Positions 42,279 through 52,390 are shown, counted from the first letter of the stretch. The stretch: 64,000 nucleotides of DNA from Flavobacterium lipolyticum (GCF_020905335.1 NZ_JAJJMN010000001.1:806001-870000), one strand, 5' to 3'. Numbers and translations: made by a program. The notes: generated by a model not told the origin, from the sequence alone.

Positions 42279-43913
42279 TTATTTTTCGATTTCTCGCATA
42301 GAATCCATTTTCTTATGTGCCAGGAATCCTGCAACATCTTCAAAGTGCTCTTTTACACGTTTGTTTCCAAATTCAAACACTTTAGTAGCCAAGCCGTCAA
42401 GGAAATCACGGTCGTGAGAAACCAAAATTAAAGTTCCGTCGAAATCACGTAAGGCATCTTTAATAATATCTTTGGTTTTCATGTCCAGGTGATTCGAAGG
42501 CTCATCCAGAATCAATAAGTTTACAGGCTCTAACAATAATTTAATCATTGCCAAACGAGTTTTTTCTCCTCCTGAAAGCACTTTTACTTTTTTGGTAATA
42601 TCATCTCCCTGGAACATAAACGCTCCCAGAATATTTTTAATCTGAGTACGGATATCTCCTACCGCAATAGCATCGATCGTTTCAAAAATAGTAGCATTTT
42701 CATCTAATAAAGAAGCCTGATTCTGTGCAAAATATCCAATTTGTGCGTTATGTCCAATCTCAACACTTCCGGAATCAACTCCAATTTCCTTCATGATCGC
42801 TTTGATCATGGTCGATTTTCCTTCTCCATTTTTCCCCACAAATGCTACTTTCTGACCACGTTCGATAACGACATTAGCATCTTTAAATACCACATGGTCT
42901 CCATAAGCCTTAGACATTTCTTTTACAATAACTGGGTATTGCCCCGAACGTGCCGCTGGCGGGAATTTTAAACGTAATGCAGAAGTATCTACTTCATCAA
43001 CCTGAACAATTTCAAGCTTCTCCAGCATTTTTACACGAGACTGAACGGCGTCTGTTTTTGAGAATGTTCCTTTAAAACGATCAATAAAAGCCCTATTATC
43101 AGCGATCATTTTTTGCTGTTCATCGTATGCTTTTTGTTGGTGTATACGACGGTCTTTTCTCAATTCTAAATAATGAGAATATTTCGCTTTGTAATCGTAA
43201 ATCCTTCCCATGGTCACCTCAATAGTACGATTCGTAATATTATCTACGAATGCTCTATCGTGTGAAATCACAACTACTGCTTTTGCCGAATTAACCAAAA
43301 ACTCTTCCAACCATTGGATACTTTCAATATCCATGTGATTGGTTGGCTCATCCAGTAAAATCAAATCCGGTTTTTGAAGAAGAATTTTAGCCAATTCAAT
43401 ACGCATTCTCCATCCTCCTGAAAATTCAGAAGTCTGACGAGTAAAATCTTCGCGCTCAAAACCTAAACCAGTTAATATTTTTTCAACTTCAGCTTCGTAG
43501 TTTACTTCTTCGATCGCATAATATTTCTCACTTAAATCTGAAACTCTCTCGATTAGTTTCATGTAAGCATCACTTTCATAGTCAGTACGAACCGTTAATT
43601 GCTCGTTGATTTCATCGATTTCAGCTTTCATTTTAAAAATTTCTCCAAAAGCCTTAGAAGCTTCTTCCATTACAGTAGAACCATCTTTTGTTAACAAATG
43701 CTGAGGCAAATAAGCCACAACAGCATCTTTCGGAGTCGAAACACTTCCGGTAGAAGGTTTACTTTGACCGGCAATTATTTTTAAAAGTGTCGATTTTCCC
43801 GCACCATTTTTACCCATAAGGGCAATTTTATCATTTTCATTGATAGCAAAAGAAACATCGCTAAATAATGTAGTTCCACCAAACTGAACCGAAATATCGT
43901 TAACTGTAATCAT
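42279..43913 (-). CDS. ABC-F family ATPase
   Basis: The 544-residue soluble protein has two ABC domains and no membrane span. Domain 1 has Walker A GKNGAGKST (about 34-42), signature SGGWRM and Walker B LILLDEPTNHMDIES. Domain 2 has GKNGEGKST (about 358-366), LSGGEKTRLAMIKLL and LLILDEPSNHLDM. A helical linker (about 245-315) joins them. ABC-F proteins act on ribosomes (EttA and Uup types). This one has the length and C-terminal end of the widespread YbiT-like type, but which ribosomal state it serves cannot be read from sequence. Confidence 0.92.
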   Translation of the reverse strand: MITVNDISVQFGGTTLFSDVSFAINENDKIALMGKNGAGKSTLLKIIAGQSKPSTGSVSTPKDAVVAYLPQHLLTKDGSTVMEEASKAFGEIFKMKAEIDEINEQLTVRTDYESDAYMKLIERVSDLSEKYYAIEEVNYEAEVEKILTGLGFEREDFTRQTSEFSGGWRMRIELAKILLQKPDLILLDEPTNHMDIESIQWLEEFLVNSAKAVVVISHDRAFVDNITNRTIEVTMGRIYDYKAKYSHYLELRKDRRIHQQKAYDEQQKMIADNRAFIDRFKGTFSKTDAVQSRVKMLEKLEIVQVDEVDTSALRLKFPPAARSGQYPVIVKEMSKAYGDHVVFKDANVVIERGQKVAFVGKNGEGKSTMIKAIMKEIGVDSGSVEIGHNAQIGYFAQNQASLLDENATIFETIDAIAVGDIRTQIKNILGAFMFQGDDITKKVKVLSGGEKTRLAMIKLLLEPVNLLILDEPSNHLDMKTKDIIKDALRDFDGTLILVSHDRDFLDGLATKVFEFGNKRVKEHFEDVAGFLAHKKMDSMREIEK

Positions 43914-43984
43914 TATCTTCTGTGAATTTGTTTAATCGGTTAATCGTTTATTTGACAACCCATTTTTTTCGTGGTGCAAAGATA

Positions 43985-44167
43985 GATTAATTAGATAATT
44001 AGGCAATTAGATTGTTGGATTTTTAGACTTCTTAGATTATTAGTTTCCCCAATTTCAAATTAAAAGAAAAGCTTCGCAGAGTATAAATCTGCGAAGCTTT
44101 TAAATAAATTATCTTGTAGTCGTAAAATCTAAATATTCTAAAGATCTAAAAATCCAAGAAGTCTAAT
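43985..44167. repeat. Inverted pair of octamer arrays enclosing a terminator
   Basis: The left array (43985-44043) has seven octamers (GATTAATT, AGATAATT, AGGCAATT, AGATTGTT and relatives). The right array (44125-44167) has five (AAATCTAA, ATATTCTA, AAGATCTA, AAAATCCA, AGAAGTCT) reading as their complement. The right array ends just before the stop of the GlmU-like gene. The terminator at 44067-44103 is between them. A similar arrangement occurs at 53217-53400. Confidence 0.8.
44067..44103. terminator. Terminator between GlmU-like gene and ABC-F gene
   Basis: AAAAGCTTCGCAGA (44067-44080) pairs perfectly with TCTGCGAAGCTTTT (44088-44101), with a GTATAAA loop. Confidence 0.9.
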
Positions 44168-44168
44168 T

Positions 44169-45344
44169 TTAATCTTTCCTCCATTTTTTAGTTTCTTCGA
44201 AAATGTGTTCTAAAATTGAAGCTTCTGTTTCGTCAAATTCAATATTTCGGCGTCCCATAACTAATTTCGCTGTTTCAAAAGCTTTTTTGGTCACATAAGT
44301 TGTAAAACCAGCTGCCCCGCCCCAGGAAAAACTTGGAACAAAATTGCGCGGAAAACCGCTTCCGAAAATATTAGCACTTACTCCAACTACTGTCCCGGTA
44401 TTGAACATGGTATTGATACCACATTTACTGTGATCTCCCATCATTAAACCACAAAACTGAAGTCCGGTTTTAGCAAAACCTTCGGTTTCGTAGCTCCATA
44501 ATTTCACCTCTTCGTAATTGTTCTTCAGGTTCGAATTGTTGCTATCTGCACCAATGTTACACCATTCGCCTAAAACAGAATCCCCTAAAAATCCATCATG
44601 ACCTTTGTTTGAATTCGCAAAAAGCACCGAGTTCTTAACTTCTCCACCAATTCTCGATCCGGGACCTACTGTTGTAGCTCCGTAAACTTTGGCGTTTAGT
44701 TTCACCTGTGCATTCTCACATAAAGCAAAAGGTCCGCGAATTACGGTTCCTTCCATAATTTCTGCATTCTTACCTATATATATTGGCCCATTAGAAGCAT
44801 TCAGTGTTACGAACTCTAATTTTGCGCCTTCTTCCAGAAATACGTTTTCGGGAGCAATAACGTTTACACTTTTTGGGATTGGCTGCGATTTTCTGTCTTC
44901 GGTCAAATACTGAAAATCTTCACGGATCGCAGCATCGTTTTTAGAAAAAATATCCCAGGTATGTTCTACGGTCAGACAAGCGTCATTGTATGGAATGATT
45001 TCATACGAATCAAAATCAACTTCTTCCTGATTTTCATTCGTAAAAAAAGCAATTACATCATCCCCTTTAAAAATAGCCTGATTAGCCTTTAAATCTGAAA
45101 CCATCTCAGCAAGTGCATCATTTGGTAAATACGCTGCATTGATCATTACATTCTCTTCCATTTCTACCATTGGAAATTTTTCCGATAAATAATCTTCAGT
45201 AATGGTCGTTATAGTAGAACCTAAACGCGCTTCCCATTTCTGACGAATCGTCATAATTCCAATTAATATATCGGCAACAGGTCTTGTAAAAGTAAAAGGT
45301 AATAATGCATTCCGGACGGGACCGTCAAAAAGAATGTAATTCAT
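44169..45344 (-). CDS. GlmU-like putative sugar nucleotidyltransferase / acetyltransferase (Bacteroidota type)
   Basis: The 391-residue protein has an N-terminal half with a nucleotidyltransferase-like start (NYILFDGPVRNALLPFTFTRPVADIL). Its C-terminal half is a left-handed beta-helix (hexapeptide repeats IYIGKNAEIMEGTVI, TVGPGSRIGGEVKNSVLF, GTVVGVSANIFGSGFP). It matches the Bacteroidota alternate GlmU family proposed to make UDP-N-acetylglucosamine. The normal GlmU pyrophosphorylase motif LAAGxGTRM is not present, so the activity is predicted from family. It stands next to rpmE2, a frequent arrangement in these genomes. Confidence 0.85.
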   Translation of the reverse strand: MNYILFDGPVRNALLPFTFTRPVADILIGIMTIRQKWEARLGSTITTITEDYLSEKFPMVEMEENVMINAAYLPNDALAEMVSDLKANQAIFKGDDVIAFFTNENQEEVDFDSYEIIPYNDACLTVEHTWDIFSKNDAAIREDFQYLTEDRKSQPIPKSVNVIAPENVFLEEGAKLEFVTLNASNGPIYIGKNAEIMEGTVIRGPFALCENAQVKLNAKVYGATTVGPGSRIGGEVKNSVLFANSNKGHDGFLGDSVLGEWCNIGADSNNSNLKNNYEEVKLWSYETEGFAKTGLQFCGLMMGDHSKCGINTMFNTGTVVGVSANIFGSGFPRNFVPSFSWGGAAGFTTYVTKKAFETAKLVMGRRNIEFDETEASILEHIFEETKKWRKD

Positions 45345-45455
45345 AAATAATTAAATTTGATACTTGTTAAAATCTTGATTTGGTTATCGGGTTCAAAGTT
45401 ACAATTATTTTATTTGTGTCATTTGTACTGTAACAGATATAGTACATTTTTTTTA

Positions 45456-45495
45456 ACCGCTAAGTGCACTAAGATTTTACGCAAAGTTCGCCAAG
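45456..45495 (+). repeat. Nonamer array (CGCTAAG / GCACTAAG type)
   Basis: Four 9-base units (ACCGCTAAG, TGCACTAAG, ATTTTACGC, AAAGTTCGC) plus CAAG lie in the gap between the GlmU-like gene and L31. CTCGCAAAGCTTTG near 45531 is a related remnant. Period 9 is the main evidence. Confidence 0.6.
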
Positions 45496-45583
45496 TTATA
45501 TTTTCAGGTATGCCTTTTTAAGGAGACAAAGCTCGCAAAGCTTTGTAAATAGAGACTTTACATGAAACCTTGTACTTGTAAAT

Positions 45584-45613
45584 AAAAAAAGCCTTCCGAG
45601 TGGAAGGCTTTTG
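45584..45613 (-). terminator. rpmE2 terminator
   Basis: AAAAGCCTTCC (45587-45597) pairs with GGAAGGCTTTT (45602-45612) around GAGT. It follows the L31 stop on the minus strand. Confidence 0.9.
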
Positions 45614-45631
45614 TATAATTTTAAACCGCTA

Positions 45632-45886
45632 TTATTTTTTAGCGTGTTTTGCATATTTAGTTTTGAATTTATCAATACGTCCTGCAGTATCGATAAGTTT
45701 AGATTTACCAGTATAAAATGGGTGAGATGTTCTAGAAATCTCCATTTTTACAACTGGATACTCAACTCCGTCAACTTCAATTGTTTCTTTTGTATCTGCA
45801 GTAGATTTAGTGATAAAAACTTCGTCATTTGACATGTCTTTAAATGCAACTAATCTGTAATTTTCTGGGTGAATTCCTTTTTTCAT
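45632..45886 (-). CDS. rpmE2: 50S ribosomal protein L31, type B
   Basis: The 84-residue protein reads [19 protein letters not shown], with [20 protein letters not shown] near the end, which is standard L31 type B. It has no CxxC zinc ligands, so it is the zinc-independent paralogue. Located at the ribosome's central protuberance. Its leader is long: the promoter at 46004-46033 lies about 115 bases upstream. Confidence 0.97.
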   Translation of the reverse strand: MKKGIHPENYRLVAFKDMSNDEVFITKSTADTKETIEVDGVEYPVVKMEISRTSHPFYTGKSKLIDTAGRIDKFKTKYAKHAKK

Positions 45887-46003
45887 CTTTTTATTTTATT
45901 TATTGTTTAGAGCATTTTTATTTTGAAGCTTTTCCATGGTTAGAAAAAGGTGTAAACAACGATACTCTTTTTTGTTTAAAACTTTTAATTATTTTTAAGT
46001 GTG

Positions 46004-46033
46004 CAAATTTACAACTTTTTTCGAATTAACAAA
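46004..46033 (-). promoter_or_regulatory. rpmE2 promoter
   Basis: On the minus strand TTTG (46033-46030), an 18-base spacer and TAAATTTG (46011-46004) fit the consensus. It gives a leader of about 115 bases before rpmE2, which could hold regulation. Confidence 0.65.
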
Positions 46034-46112
46034 TCTTTTAATCAATATTTTTAACGAGTCGGCGATTTGCATTAAAATTTTTAATATCTATCTGCTGTGT
46101 ACTCGTAATTAC

Positions 46113-46120
46113 TATATTTG
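46113..46120 (+). promoter_or_regulatory. Promoter -7 element of DUF4199 gene
   Basis: TATATTTG fits TAnnTTTG and ends 27 bases before the chosen ATG at 46148. It overlaps the first possible start codon at 46118, so the later start is preferred. Confidence 0.55.
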
Positions 46121-46147
46121 TGGATTAATTTTAAAACATATACAAAT

Positions 46148-46678
46148 ATGATCAATGAAGTTATTAAAAAGAATGGAATTACTTACGGTGTAATGATTGG
46201 AATTGCATCTGCATTATTTACTGCTACGATATACGCGATTGATCTGAATCTGTTCACAGCCTGGTGGATGGGTATCATAGGTATTGTAATCAGTTTGACA
46301 ATCAGCATTGTTTTACTTTCTAAAACCAAGAAAGAATTAAAAGGAGTTTTCCCTTTCAAAGATGCTTTTACCACTTACTTTATAGCAGCTGTAATTGGGG
46401 TTCTAATTTCTACTTTATTTAATATTGTTTTATTTAACGTTATTGATCCGGGCGCAAAAGATACTTTAAACGAAATCATGATCAAATACACTGCAAACAT
46501 GATGCAGAAATTTGGAGCTCCTGCTTCATCAATTAATGAAGCCATTAGCAAAATGAAAGAAAGCAGCCCTTACTCGACTTTTGAATTATTAAAGGGATCT
46601 GTTTTTGCAATTGTTATCAGTGCCATTTTCGGATTAATTTTCGCCGCATTTTTTAAAAGCAAAACTACACAAGAATAA
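46148..46678 (+). CDS. DUF4199 membrane protein
   Basis: The start is ATG 46148 (MINEVIKKNGITYGVM). The 176-residue protein has four transmembrane helices (about 10-28, 35-55, 75-95 and 148-167) with a soluble loop between the third and fourth. It fits DUF4199, a Bacteroidota family of unknown function often placed ahead of a glycosyltransferase. Here the glycosyltransferase begins 9 bases after the stop. A role in glycolipid or membrane physiology is possible but unproven. Confidence 0.85.
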   Translation: MINEVIKKNGITYGVMIGIASALFTATIYAIDLNLFTAWWMGIIGIVISLTISIVLLSKTKKELKGVFPFKDAFTTYFIAAVIGVLISTLFNIVLFNVIDPGAKDTLNEIMIKYTANMMQKFGAPASSINEAISKMKESSPYSTFELLKGSVFAIVISAIFGLIFAAFFKSKTTQE

Positions 46679-46687
46679 AAAAAATAA

Positions 46688-47644
46688 ATGAATTTATCTA
46701 TACTTATACCGCTTCTTAATGAGGAGGAATCACTAAAAGAACTCTATTCGTGGATTATTAAAGTGATGCAATCTAACAATTACTCTTATGAAATCATTTT
46801 TGTGGATGATGGAAGTACGGATGATTCTTGGAATATCATTGAAAGTTTCTCTAACGAAAATCCGAATGTAAAAGGAATTCGTTTTATGAAAAACTTTGGA
46901 AAATCGCAGGCTCTGCATGCCGGTTTTGCCAAAGCACAAGGAGATGTTATCATCACCATGGATGCGGATTTACAAGATAGCCCGGACGAAATTCCGGGTT
47001 TATATGAAATGATCACAGTTCAGAAATTTGATTTGGTTTCAGGATGGAAAAAGAAACGTTACGATTCTGTAGTAGCAAAAAATCTTCCTTCAAAACTATT
47101 TAACTGGGCCGCCAGAAAAACTTCAGGTGTCGAGTTAAACGATTTCAACTGCGGATTGAAAGCTTATAAAAATGCAGTAGTTAAAAACGTTGAAGTTTCG
47201 GGCGAAATGCACCGTTACATTCCGGTTTTGGCCAAGAATGCCGGTTTTAATAAAATCGGAGAAAAAGTGGTTATTCATCAGGCCCGTAAATATGGTGAAA
47301 CTAAATTTGGAATGGAACGTTTTATAAACGGCTTTCTTGATTTGATTACGATTTGGTTCTTATCCCGTTTCGGAAAAAGACCTATGCACTTGTTTGGTGC
47401 CATTGGATCTTTGATGTTTATCATCGGATTTTTACTGGCGGGTTATATCGGAATTTCAAAATTATACCATATGTATAACGGAATGAAATACAGCCTAATC
47501 ACCAATAATCCATGGTTTTTCATTGCTTTGACTACCATGATACTGGGAACGCAATTGTTCCTGGCTGGTTTTCTGGGTGAAATTATCCTGAGAACCAAAA
47601 ACAACGAAGCTCGTTACAAAGTAGCCCGAGAGGTTAATTTTTAA
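46688..47644 (+). CDS. Family 2 glycosyltransferase, DPM1/GtrB-like
   Basis: The 318-residue protein has an N-terminal GT-A domain. LSILIPLLNEEESL, EIIFVDDGSTDDSW and ITMDADLQDSPDEIP (DxD-type metal site) are typical of polyprenyl-phosphate glycosyltransferases. Two C-terminal transmembrane helices follow (about 235-260 and 275-298). This is the GtrB/ArnC architecture, which moves a sugar from a nucleotide donor to undecaprenyl phosphate. The sugar is unknown. It probably forms a unit with the DUF4199 gene. Confidence 0.9.
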   Translation: MNLSILIPLLNEEESLKELYSWIIKVMQSNNYSYEIIFVDDGSTDDSWNIIESFSNENPNVKGIRFMKNFGKSQALHAGFAKAQGDVIITMDADLQDSPDEIPGLYEMITVQKFDLVSGWKKKRYDSVVAKNLPSKLFNWAARKTSGVELNDFNCGLKAYKNAVVKNVEVSGEMHRYIPVLAKNAGFNKIGEKVVIHQARKYGETKFGMERFINGFLDLITIWFLSRFGKRPMHLFGAIGSLMFIIGFLLAGYIGISKLYHMYNGMKYSLITNNPWFFIALTTMILGTQLFLAGFLGEIILRTKNNEARYKVAREVNF

Positions 47645-47770
47645 CGCAAAACCTTAGCCCCGATAGTAGTGAAAATCCTTTTTCTTTTTCCTTTAAAAAG
47701 AAAAAGATTGAAACGGATAGCGGGAATAAGCTCTATAAAAAACTTATTATTTTAATACAAAAAGACACGA

Positions 47771-49501
47771 ATGATGAATATAGCACCTAATATTCTAAAT
47801 GCAGTAAACGAATGGCTAACCCCTACATTTGATAGCGAAACGCAAGCTGCTGTTAAAGAATTAATGACAACCTCACCAAAGGAACTAGAGGAAAGTTTTT
47901 ATAAAAATCTGGAATTTGGAACTGGCGGAATGCGTGGTGTGATGGGTGTTGGAAGCAACCGAATTAACAAATACACCCTTGGAAAAAACACTCAGGGCTT
48001 ATCTGATTATTTACATATTGCATTCCCAAACCAACCATTAAAAGTAGTTATTGCGTATGATTGTCGTCACAACAGCAATACCTTAGCAAAGATTGTTGCA
48101 GATGTTTTTTCGGCAAACGGAATTCACGTGTATTTATTTTCAGATTTGAGACCAACTCCGGAATTATCCTTTGCTCTTAAATATTTAGGCTGCCAATGTG
48201 GAATTGTATTAACGGCTTCTCACAACCCACCGGAATATAACGGTTATAAAGTATACTGGGAAGATGGCGGACAAATTGTACCTCCACAGGATACTGCAAT
48301 TATCGACACGATCGAGAATTTAGGTTATGATAAAATTAAATTTAAAGCTAACGAAAGCCTGATCGAGTATATCGATAGCGAAATTGACAAAGCTTTTGTA
48401 AAATCGTCTATCGAAAACGCAAGCTTCAATACTCCTGCTAAAGCAAAAGACAACCTACATATTGTTTTTACTTCTTTGCACGGAACCTCTATAAAATCTA
48501 TTCCTGATACTTTATCGCAGGCAGGTTATAAAAACGTACACATCGTACCGGAACAAGCTATTCCTGATGGAAATTTCCCAACGGTAAAATCTCCAAATCC
48601 TGAAGAACCTGAAGCTTTAACTATGGCTTTGGCTTTGGCTGATAAAACGAATTCCGATATTGTAATCGGAACAGACCCTGATTGCGATCGTCTTGGAGTT
48701 GCTGTTAGAAACAACGAAGGCAAACTGATTTTACTGAACGGAAATCAAACTATGGTTATGATGACTGCTTTCTTATTGAAACAATGGAAAAAAGCGGGTA
48801 AAATTAACGGAAAACAATTCATTGGATCTACCATTGTTTCCACTCCGATGATGATGGAATTAGCCACTAATTATGGTGTTGAATGCAAAATAGGATTGAC
48901 AGGTTTTAAATGGATTGCCAAAATGATCAAAGATTTTCCTCAACTTCAATTTATTGGAGGCGGTGAAGAAAGCTTTGGTTTCATGGTTGGTGATGCCGTA
49001 AGAGATAAAGATGCCGTTGCTGCAACCTTATTAATCTGTGAAGTTGCCGCTCAGGCAAAAGCAGCAGGAAGCAGTGTTTACAAAGAACTTCTTCAGCTTT
49101 ATGTTGAAAACGGTTTCTATAAAGAACATTTGATTTCTATAACAAAAAAAGGAATGCAGGGTCTGGAAGAGATCAACCAAATGATGATCAGTTTGCGCGA
49201 AAATCCATTGAAAGAAATCAGCGGACAACGTGTGATCATGATGGAAGACTACCAGACATCAATTGCTTTGAATTTATTGACCGGAGAAGAATCTGTAATG
49301 GATATTCCAAAATCAAATGTATTGATTTATTACACTGAAGACGGTTCTAAAATTTGCGCAAGACCAAGTGGAACTGAGCCAAAAATTAAATTCTACATTA
49401 GTGTTAATGCACAGTTGGATTCCGTTGAGGATTTCGATGCGGCAGAAAGCTACCTGGACGAAAAGATACAAAGCATTATTGCAGGTATGCAATTGAAATA
49501 A
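47771..49501 (+). CDS. Phosphoglucomutase / phosphomannomutase
   Basis: The 576-residue protein has the alpha-D-phosphohexomutase domains in order: [20 protein letters not shown], the phosphoserine loop [17 protein letters not shown] (about 148-164), the metal-binding [10 protein letters not shown] (about 300-309), the sugar loop [10 protein letters not shown] (about 397-406) and the phosphate-binding [13 protein letters not shown] near the end. Length fits the PgcA/ManB long type. It converts hexose 1- and 6-phosphates, supplying sugar nucleotides. Two ATGs are adjacent at the start. Confidence 0.93.
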   Translation: MMNIAPNILNAVNEWLTPTFDSETQAAVKELMTTSPKELEESFYKNLEFGTGGMRGVMGVGSNRINKYTLGKNTQGLSDYLHIAFPNQPLKVVIAYDCRHNSNTLAKIVADVFSANGIHVYLFSDLRPTPELSFALKYLGCQCGIVLTASHNPPEYNGYKVYWEDGGQIVPPQDTAIIDTIENLGYDKIKFKANESLIEYIDSEIDKAFVKSSIENASFNTPAKAKDNLHIVFTSLHGTSIKSIPDTLSQAGYKNVHIVPEQAIPDGNFPTVKSPNPEEPEALTMALALADKTNSDIVIGTDPDCDRLGVAVRNNEGKLILLNGNQTMVMMTAFLLKQWKKAGKINGKQFIGSTIVSTPMMMELATNYGVECKIGLTGFKWIAKMIKDFPQLQFIGGGEESFGFMVGDAVRDKDAVAATLLICEVAAQAKAAGSSVYKELLQLYVENGFYKEHLISITKKGMQGLEEINQMMISLRENPLKEISGQRVIMMEDYQTSIALNLLTGEESVMDIPKSNVLIYYTEDGSKICARPSGTEPKIKFYISVNAQLDSVEDFDAAESYLDEKIQSIIAGMQLK

Positions 49502-49505
49502 AACA

Positions 49506-50546
49506 ATGAGTGACAAGCCTGACACAAATGACAAACCTGAACTATTAGACTCGATAATTGGACTAATAGATCAGACACGTCATTTTGTTGCCAAAACGGT
49601 TAATCAGGAATTAACAATACTTTATTGGAAAATCGGAAAAACGATTAATGAAGAGATTCTAAAAAATGATCGGGCCGATTATGGAAAAAAAACAGTTCAA
49701 ATCTTAAGCCTGGAATTATCCAAAAGATACGGAACGGGGTTTAGTAAAAGAAACATTCATAGTTTTATAAAACTTAACACTATTTTTCAAGACTTTACAA
49801 TTGTGCAGACACTGTCTGCACAATTGAGTTGGTCTCATTTATATTCAATACTAAGCATTGACAACAATATAAAACGTGAATTCTACATCCAAATGAGTAT
49901 TCACGAAAGATGGAGCGTTCGAACTTTACAAGACCGCGTGGACAGCATGCTTTTTGAAAGAACTGCGATCAGCAAAAAACCCGAAGAAACAATCATTAAT
50001 GATTTAGCTTTACTCAAAAACGAAAAACTAATTAGTCCGGACTTAACTTTTCGCGATCCGTATTTCTTAGATTTTTTAGGATTACATGACACTTATTCCG
50101 AAAAAGACTTAGAAAGTTCCATCTTAGCTCAATTACAAAACTTCATCACAGAGATGGGCAGTGAATTTGCTTTTCTAGCCCGTCAAAAAAGAATCACTAT
50201 TGATAATGAAGATTTTTATATTGATTTACTTTTTTACCATAGGGGATTAAAATCTCTGGTCGCTATTGATCTAAAACTTGGAAAATTTAAAGCCGGCTAT
50301 AAAGGCCAAATGGAATTGTATTTACGCTGGTTAGAGAAAAACGAACAAAAAGAAGGAGAAAACAAACCAATTGGATTAATTTTATGCAGTGAGAAATCAC
50401 CCGAACAGATTAATTATCTAATGCTGGACAATGACGAACAAATCAAAGTCTCAGCCTATTTAACCCAATTACCTGAAAAAAAATTATTATTAGAAAAGCT
50501 AGAAAAAGCAATTGCCATAGCAGAAAATAACATCAAAAATAAATGA
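49506..50546 (+). CDS. YhcG/DUF1016 PDDEXK nuclease family protein
   Basis: The 346-residue protein has the DUF1016 N-terminal helical domain (about 15-150: TRHFVAKTVNQELTILYW, LSKRYGTGFSKRNIHSF). The C-terminal nuclease domain (about 175-335) has the PDDEXK-like core DFYIDLLFYHRGLKSLVAID with the following LKLGKFKAGYKGQM. YhcG proteins often accompany restriction-modification and other defence genes. Here it starts 4 bases after the mutase stop and overlaps the exporter start by 4 bases, so it is tightly set in a housekeeping operon. Confidence 0.9.
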   Translation: MSDKPDTNDKPELLDSIIGLIDQTRHFVAKTVNQELTILYWKIGKTINEEILKNDRADYGKKTVQILSLELSKRYGTGFSKRNIHSFIKLNTIFQDFTIVQTLSAQLSWSHLYSILSIDNNIKREFYIQMSIHERWSVRTLQDRVDSMLFERTAISKKPEETIINDLALLKNEKLISPDLTFRDPYFLDFLGLHDTYSEKDLESSILAQLQNFITEMGSEFAFLARQKRITIDNEDFYIDLLFYHRGLKSLVAIDLKLGKFKAGYKGQMELYLRWLEKNEQKEGENKPIGLILCSEKSPEQINYLMLDNDEQIKVSAYLTQLPEKKLLLEKLEKAIAIAENNIKNK

Positions 50547-52372
50547 GTAATTTCAAAAAAATAGTTCCTTTTATATACCCGTATAAAAGATATGCATTCT
50601 TAAATATCTTTTTTAATATTTTGTATGCACTTTTTAGCACGCTTTCTTTCATGGCATTAATTCCGATGCTTCAGGTTTTGTTTGACAAAACGAAGAAGAA
50701 TTATGTAATGCCCACTTATGACGGAATTACTCATGCAAAAGAATTTGCCGAAAACTATCTGAGCTATTACATTACAAAGAATACCGATCCTAATAATCCC
50801 GGATTTATACTTTCTGTGATGGTTGCTCTTATCATTTCGATCTTTTTACTGAAAAATTTAGCCGACTATCTCGCTATGTTTTTCATTAATTTTTTACGAA
50901 ATGGTGTATTGAGAGACATGCGAAATGCATTGTATAAAAAAACATTGGAACTGCCTTTGGCTTTTTATTCTGAAAAAAGAAAAGGAGACGTTATCTCCCG
51001 AATTTCTGCTGATGTCAATGAGGTTCAAACTTCGTTTTTAGCGATCTTAGAACTTATCGTAAAAGAACCCTTAACGATTGTTTTTACCATATGTGCTATG
51101 TTAATCATCAGTGCTAAACTCACCCTGTTTGTATTTGTTTTTATTCCTGTTTCGGGATATATTATCTCCTTAATCGGAAAACAATTAAAAAAACAGTCGG
51201 GTAAAGCTCAACAGGAACAAGGCAGCTTTTTATCGACTATCGAAGAAACGATTGGTGGTTTAAAAGTGGTAAAAGGATACAATGCTGAGAACTATTTCAA
51301 TACTATCTTTCAAAATTCAACGGAACGTTTTTTCAAACTGTCCAACAGTATTGGAAATCGCCAAAACTTAGCCTCGCCTGCCAGTGAGTTTATGGGAATT
51401 ACTGTAATTGCAATATTACTTTGGTACGGAGGCCAAATGGTTCTGATTGAAAAAACACTCGACGGTCCCTCTTTTATTGCCTATATGGGATTAGCTTATA
51501 ATATTTTAACTCCTGCAAAAGCAATCTCTAAGGCTTCTTACGGGGTAAAAAGAGGAAACGCCGCTGCAGAACGTGTTCTTGAAATTTTAGAGCAGGAAAA
51601 CACCATTACCTCTAAAGACAAAGCAGTTGAAAAAACAACGTTCGACAGTAACATTAGCGTTCAGAATATCAACTTCAAATACGAAGATGAAACAGTTCTG
51701 AAAGACTTTTCTCTTGACATCAAAAAAGGACAAACCGTTGCACTTGTTGGACAATCCGGTAGCGGAAAAAGCACAATTGCCAATTTATTAACCCGTTTTT
51801 ATGATGTAAACGACGGAACAATTTCGATTGACGGCATCAATATAAAAGATATGAACTTACAGTCTCTTCGCAGTTTGATGGGACTGGTAACTCAGGACAG
51901 CATTTTATTCAATGATACCATCAAAGCCAATATCGCCTTAGGAAAACTAAACGCTACAGACGATGAAATTATCGAGGCCTTAAAAATTGCAAATGCTTTT
52001 GAATTTGTAAACAACCTTCCTTTAGGCATTTACACCAACATTGGCGACAGCGGAAACAAACTTTCAGGAGGACAAAAACAACGATTATCAATTGCCAGAG
52101 CGGTCTTAAAAAACCCGCCAATTATGATTCTGGATGAAGCCACATCGGCATTGGATACTGAAAGCGAAAAATTTGTTCAGGTGGCTTTAGAGAACATGAT
52201 GCAAAACAGAACTTCAATTGTAATTGCTCACCGACTTTCAACCATTCAGAAAGCGGATGTCATTGTTGTGATGCAAAAAGGTAAAATCGTAGAACAAGGA
52301 ACTCATGACGAATTGATTGCCCACAACGGAACCTACAACAAACTGGTGACTATGCAATCTTTCGAATCATAA
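50543..52372 (+). CDS. MsbA-like ABC exporter (fused permease-ATPase)
   Basis: The 609-residue half-transporter has six transmembrane helices (about 1-345) and an ATPase domain: Walker A GQSGSGKST (about 405-413), signature LSGGQKQRLSIARA and Walker B PIMILDEATSALD, with the switch His in IVIAHRLSTIQKAD. Length and layout are those of MsbA and related lipid or drug flippases. MsbA moves core-lipid A across the inner membrane; this substrate is inferred. It overlaps the nuclease gene by 4 bases, so the two share a transcript. Confidence 0.9.
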   Translation: MSNFKKIVPFIYPYKRYAFLNIFFNILYALFSTLSFMALIPMLQVLFDKTKKNYVMPTYDGITHAKEFAENYLSYYITKNTDPNNPGFILSVMVALIISIFLLKNLADYLAMFFINFLRNGVLRDMRNALYKKTLELPLAFYSEKRKGDVISRISADVNEVQTSFLAILELIVKEPLTIVFTICAMLIISAKLTLFVFVFIPVSGYIISLIGKQLKKQSGKAQQEQGSFLSTIEETIGGLKVVKGYNAENYFNTIFQNSTERFFKLSNSIGNRQNLASPASEFMGITVIAILLWYGGQMVLIEKTLDGPSFIAYMGLAYNILTPAKAISKASYGVKRGNAAAERVLEILEQENTITSKDKAVEKTTFDSNISVQNINFKYEDETVLKDFSLDIKKGQTVALVGQSGSGKSTIANLLTRFYDVNDGTISIDGINIKDMNLQSLRSLMGLVTQDSILFNDTIKANIALGKLNATDDEIIEALKIANAFEFVNNLPLGIYTNIGDSGNKLSGGQKQRLSIARAVLKNPPIMILDEATSALDTESEKFVQVALENMMQNRTSIVIAHRLSTIQKADVIVVMQKGKIVEQGTHDELIAHNGTYNKLVTMQSFES

Positions 52373-52390
52373 ACATAAGCAGACAGGCTT

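Noticed and set aside
47650..47710. Possible terminator between glycosyltransferase and mutase (CTTTTTCTTTTT / AAAAAGAAAAAG)
   Set aside because: The stem is only A/T and G/A-rich with a weak loop and no clear T-tail; it may be another interspersed repeat, so it was not listed as a terminator.
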